From Archaeoglobus neptunius (lineage in GTDB: Archaea > Halobacteriota > Archaeoglobi > Archaeoglobales > Archaeoglobaceae): a DNA stretch of 64,000 bases. The stretch is from assembly GCF_016757965.1 (NCBI RefSeq), contig NZ_JAEKIW010000005.1:62001-126000 (forward strand), read 5' to 3'. This document shows, one piece after another, positions 61,918 to 64,000 of the stretch (positions are counted from its first letter, which is position 1; each line of letters starts with the position of its first letter). The notes beneath the pieces were generated by a model. It saw nothing but the letters and a program-made list of their open reading frames with translations. It had not been told where the DNA came from and made no database searches. Made by a program: the position numbers and the translations under genes.

Positions 61918-62909
61918 AGTATCACAGACCAAGAAGGGGTTCTTTAGCGTTTTCCCCGAGAAAGAGGGCTAAGAGCATCATACCAAGAGTTAGGTCCTGG
62001 CCGGAATGTGACAGGGTTAGGATGCAGGGGTTTGCTGGCTACAAGGCAGGGATGACCCATGTGGTGATGATAGACGACAGAAAGAATTCTCCAACGTATG
62101 GGGAAGAGGTGGTTGTACCAGTAACGGTAATAGAGACTCCGCCGATGAAAGTCGCAGCGGTTAGGGTGTACAGGAGAACTCAATATGGCTTGCAGATTGC
62201 TGCAGAAGTCTGGAGCGACAATCTCGATGACTTTCTTGACAGAAGGCTGAACCTTCCAAAGAAAAAACCTGATGTGGAAAGGCTGAAGGAAGCAGTGGAA
62301 GATGGAGCATCAGAAATTAGAGTTGTAACGTACACTCAGCCGTATATGATTACCGGGGTTCCAAAGAAGGTTCCCGATGTGATGGAGCACAGAATTGGTG
62401 GAAATGTTGAGGAGGCTCTTGATTATGCAGTTTCCAAACTTGGAAATGAAATTGCGATTTCGGAAGTTTTTGAGGAAGGGGCTTTGATCGATGTTATTTC
62501 AATTACGAAGGGTAAGGGCTTTCAGGGACCGGTTAAGAGATGGGGCGTTATAACGCTGGATGCAAAGCATGCGAGAAGCAGCAAACACAGGAGGGTTGGG
62601 AATCTCGGTCCATGGAACCCGCACCACGTCAGGTGGACTGTGCCGCAGGCAGGCCAGATGGGTTTCCACCAGAGGACGGAGTACAATAAGAGGTTGATAA
62701 AGATTGGTGATAATGGGGAGGAAATCACGCCTAGAGGAGGATTCCTGCACTATGGCGTCGTCAGAACTCAGTACGTTCTGGTTACCGGATCAGTTCCGGG
62801 AAGTGTGAAGAGGCTCGTGAGGATGAGAGATGCGATAAGACCGCCAAAGGTTCAGTTTGATGGTGTTAACATTGTGTATGTGAGCACAACGTCCAAACAG
62901 GGGAGATGA
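61914..62909 (+). CDS. rpl3: 50S ribosomal protein L3
   Basis: This 331-residue protein starts MKYHRPRRGSLAFSPRKRA. It has RMQGFAGYKAGMTHVVMID, VISITKGKGFQGPVKRWG and the signature GMKARSSKHRRVGNLGPWNP-like AKHARSSKHRRVGNLGPWNPHHVRW, matching archaeal L3. The ATG overlaps the SPOUT stop, opening the universal L3-L4-L23-L2 order. Confidence 0.97.
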   Translation: MKYHRPRRGSLAFSPRKRAKSIIPRVRSWPECDRVRMQGFAGYKAGMTHVVMIDDRKNSPTYGEEVVVPVTVIETPPMKVAAVRVYRRTQYGLQIAAEVWSDNLDDFLDRRLNLPKKKPDVERLKEAVEDGASEIRVVTYTQPYMITGVPKKVPDVMEHRIGGNVEEALDYAVSKLGNEIAISEVFEEGALIDVISITKGKGFQGPVKRWGVITLDAKHARSSKHRRVGNLGPWNPHHVRWTVPQAGQMGFHQRTEYNKRLIKIGDNGEEITPRGGFLHYGVVRTQYVLVTGSVPGSVKRLVRMRDAIRPPKVQFDGVNIVYVSTTSKQGR

Positions 62910-62911
62910 GT

Positions 62912-63670
62912 ATGAAGGCCAGAGTATTGGGCTTGAACGGTGAAGTTGTGGAGGAAATAGACCTTCCTGAAGTTTTCAACGAGGAGTTCAGACCGGACAT
63001 CATAAAGAAGGCTGTACTTGCAATTCAGTCTCATAGGAGACAGCCTTATGGTCCAAACCCGCTCAGCGGTGTCAACTATGCCTGGGAAAACTGGGGACCG
63101 GGACACGGATATGCAAGGGTTCCGAGATGGAAACTTGGAAGAAGGGCCGTGGTCGTCCCTCAAGCCGTAGGAGGGAGGAGAGCGCATCCTCCAAAGCCAC
63201 AGAGAAAGTGGGCAGAGAAAATAAACAAAAAGGAGATGAGAAAGGCCCTGAAATCGGCGATAGCTGCAACAGCCAGTGAGGAGCTTGTAAAGGCGAGAAA
63301 TCATCTTTTTGAAGGAGAACTGCCCAAGATTGTGAGTGACGAGCTGAATGCGGTCAAGAGAACAAAGGATGTTGCCGAGGTTTTAAAGGCAGTTGGTGTT
63401 TACATGGACGTTGAAAGGGCAAAGGAAAGAAAGAGGTACAGGGCTGGAAAAGGGAAAATGAGGGGAAGAAGATATATCGGAAAGAAAAGCGTTCTGATCG
63501 TTGTGGATAAGGATGATGGAATAATCAAGGCAGCAAAGAACCTTCCGGGAGTTGACGCGGTCCTCGTTAAAGATCTTAATGTTGAACTCCTTGCTCCCGG
63601 ATGCCATGCCGGAAGATTGACCGTGTGGACGAAATCGGCTGTGAATTATCTGGGTGAGTGGTTATGCTGA
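62912..63670 (+). CDS. rpl4: 50S ribosomal protein L4
   Basis: This 252-residue protein starts [35 protein letters not shown] and has [20 protein letters not shown] and [11 protein letters not shown] later, the L4e pattern. The ATG at 62912 is 4 nt after GGGGAGAT; the ATG at 62906, overlapping the L3 stop, is also possible. The end overlaps L23 by 7 nt. Confidence 0.96.
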   Translation: MKARVLGLNGEVVEEIDLPEVFNEEFRPDIIKKAVLAIQSHRRQPYGPNPLSGVNYAWENWGPGHGYARVPRWKLGRRAVVVPQAVGGRRAHPPKPQRKWAEKINKKEMRKALKSAIAATASEELVKARNHLFEGELPKIVSDELNAVKRTKDVAEVLKAVGVYMDVERAKERKRYRAGKGKMRGRRYIGKKSVLIVVDKDDGIIKAAKNLPGVDAVLVKDLNVELLAPGCHAGRLTVWTKSAVNYLGEWLC

Positions 63671-63909
63671 TCAGATGTTTTCTCGTAACAGAAAAGAGCG
63701 TTGCGGAGCTTGAAAAAAATGTTCTCACGGCTATAGTGGACATAAGGGCAAGAAAGCAGGACATCAAAAGGGAGATCGAGAGGCTGTTTAACGTTGAGGT
63801 TGACAGGGTGAACACCCTGATAACACCAAAAGGTGAGAAGAAGGCCTACATAAAATTAAAGCCGGATTATTCGGCTGAAGAGGTTCTTTCAAAGCTGGGA
63901 GTGTTCTGA
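63664..63909 (+). CDS. rpl23: 50S ribosomal protein L23
   Basis: This 81-residue protein starts [65 protein letters not shown], a standard archaeal L23. The ATG lies within the end of L4, and GGTGAGTGG-type sequence precedes it. L2 follows after 11 nt. Confidence 0.95.
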   Translation: MLIRCFLVTEKSVAELEKNVLTAIVDIRARKQDIKREIERLFNVEVDRVNTLITPKGEKKAYIKLKPDYSAEEVLSKLGVF

Positions 63910-63920
63910 GGTGGTGTAAA

Positions 63921-64000
63921 ATGGGTAAAAGAATAATCTCTCAAAATAGGGGGAAAGGAACCCCAACTTACAGGGCTCCGTCTCACAAATACAGGGCCGA
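63921..64000 (+). CDS. rpl2: 50S ribosomal protein L2, N-terminal fragment
   Basis: The first 26 codons are in the window: [20 protein letters not shown] then SHKYRA, the archaeal L2 N-terminus. GAGGTGGTG lies upstream of the ATG. The gene runs off the right edge, as expected for the S10/spc-type operon order. Confidence 0.93.
   Translation, partial: MGKRIISQNRGKGTPTYRAPSHKYRA

Noticed and set aside
1-64000. CRISPR array or phage/plasmid insertion
   Set aside because: No regularly spaced direct repeats and no phage or plasmid genes were found by eye; gene content is chromosomal throughout.

Overview
The window is chromosomal DNA from a member of the Archaeoglobales, most likely an Archaeoglobus relative of A. 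fulgidus. It carries the archaeal ribosomal protein, RNase P, thermosome, RFC and prefoldin genes. It also has a complete formylmethanofuran dehydrogenase operon (fwdDBAC) plus methanofuran (mfnB), F420 (cofC) and cobamide (cobY, cobS) genes in an organism that also has acyl-CoA metabolism and sulfur-relay genes. A candidate tetraether lipid synthase is present, and the JAMM protein matches my memory of A. fulgidus AfJAMM almost residue for residue. Ribosome binding sites read GGTGAT/GAGGTG, and many genes have a TATA-like box about 25-30 nt before a leaderless start. Names rest on recognition of protein motifs, not on database searches.

1-9.7 kb: a partial methyltransferase, a metallo-beta-lactamase fold protein, deoxyhypusine synthase, mfnB, a PhoU/TrkA-C regulator, JAMM protease, a LeuC-type dehydratase, Memo, a wHTH/rubrerythrin pair, ogt, nadM and the Tes-like radical SAM enzyme. 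9.7-20.6 kb: a translation/RNA block (rnp3, COG1325, L15e, S3Ae), cobY-pcm-cobS, an rRNA methylase-DUF424-aIF2beta block, a TPR protein, AMMECR1, a ROK kinase, a nucleotidyltransferase, a zinc-ribbon protein, Hjc and a DsrE-like protein. 20.6-32.3 kb: a second LeuC-type protein, an intron-containing tRNA-Tyr, a lutA/C/B-like cluster, leuD, a double USP, a DacZ-type diadenylate cyclase, a CGGC protein, metG, an orphan PAS kinase and a thermosome subunit.

32.3-34.1 kb is a decayed patch. The N-terminal and C-terminal remnants of an IS481-like transposase flank a small regulator followed by broken AhpD-like and CooC-like genes. 34.2-39.2 kb is the most unusual stretch. It has a DsrE-like protein, a cysteine-rich WPV-domain protein followed by its ferredoxin half as a separate gene, three unassigned membrane proteins, LarE, and an operon thiF-tusA-arsR. 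Three of its promoters share a palindromic AACAGYGTT box sitting over the expected transcription start. I read this as a possible ArsR-controlled sulfur-transfer regulon.

39.3-64 kb: acyl-CoA dehydrogenase, DUF373, taw3, rfcS, an acyl-CoA ligase, an intron-containing tRNA-Leu, DUF167, argC, then a long ribosomal/secretion operon (yhbY to ftsY and cofC). A deleted flavin disulfide reductase remnant follows. Next come a phosphoesterase fused to a Cys-less tyrosine-phosphatase-like domain, dCMP deaminase, TatD, a kinase-less solute-binding/PAS sensor, and an amino acid permease fused to a nucleotidyltransferase domain. The window ends with fwdDBAC and the start of the large ribosomal operon (SPOUT methylase, L3, L4, L23, L2).
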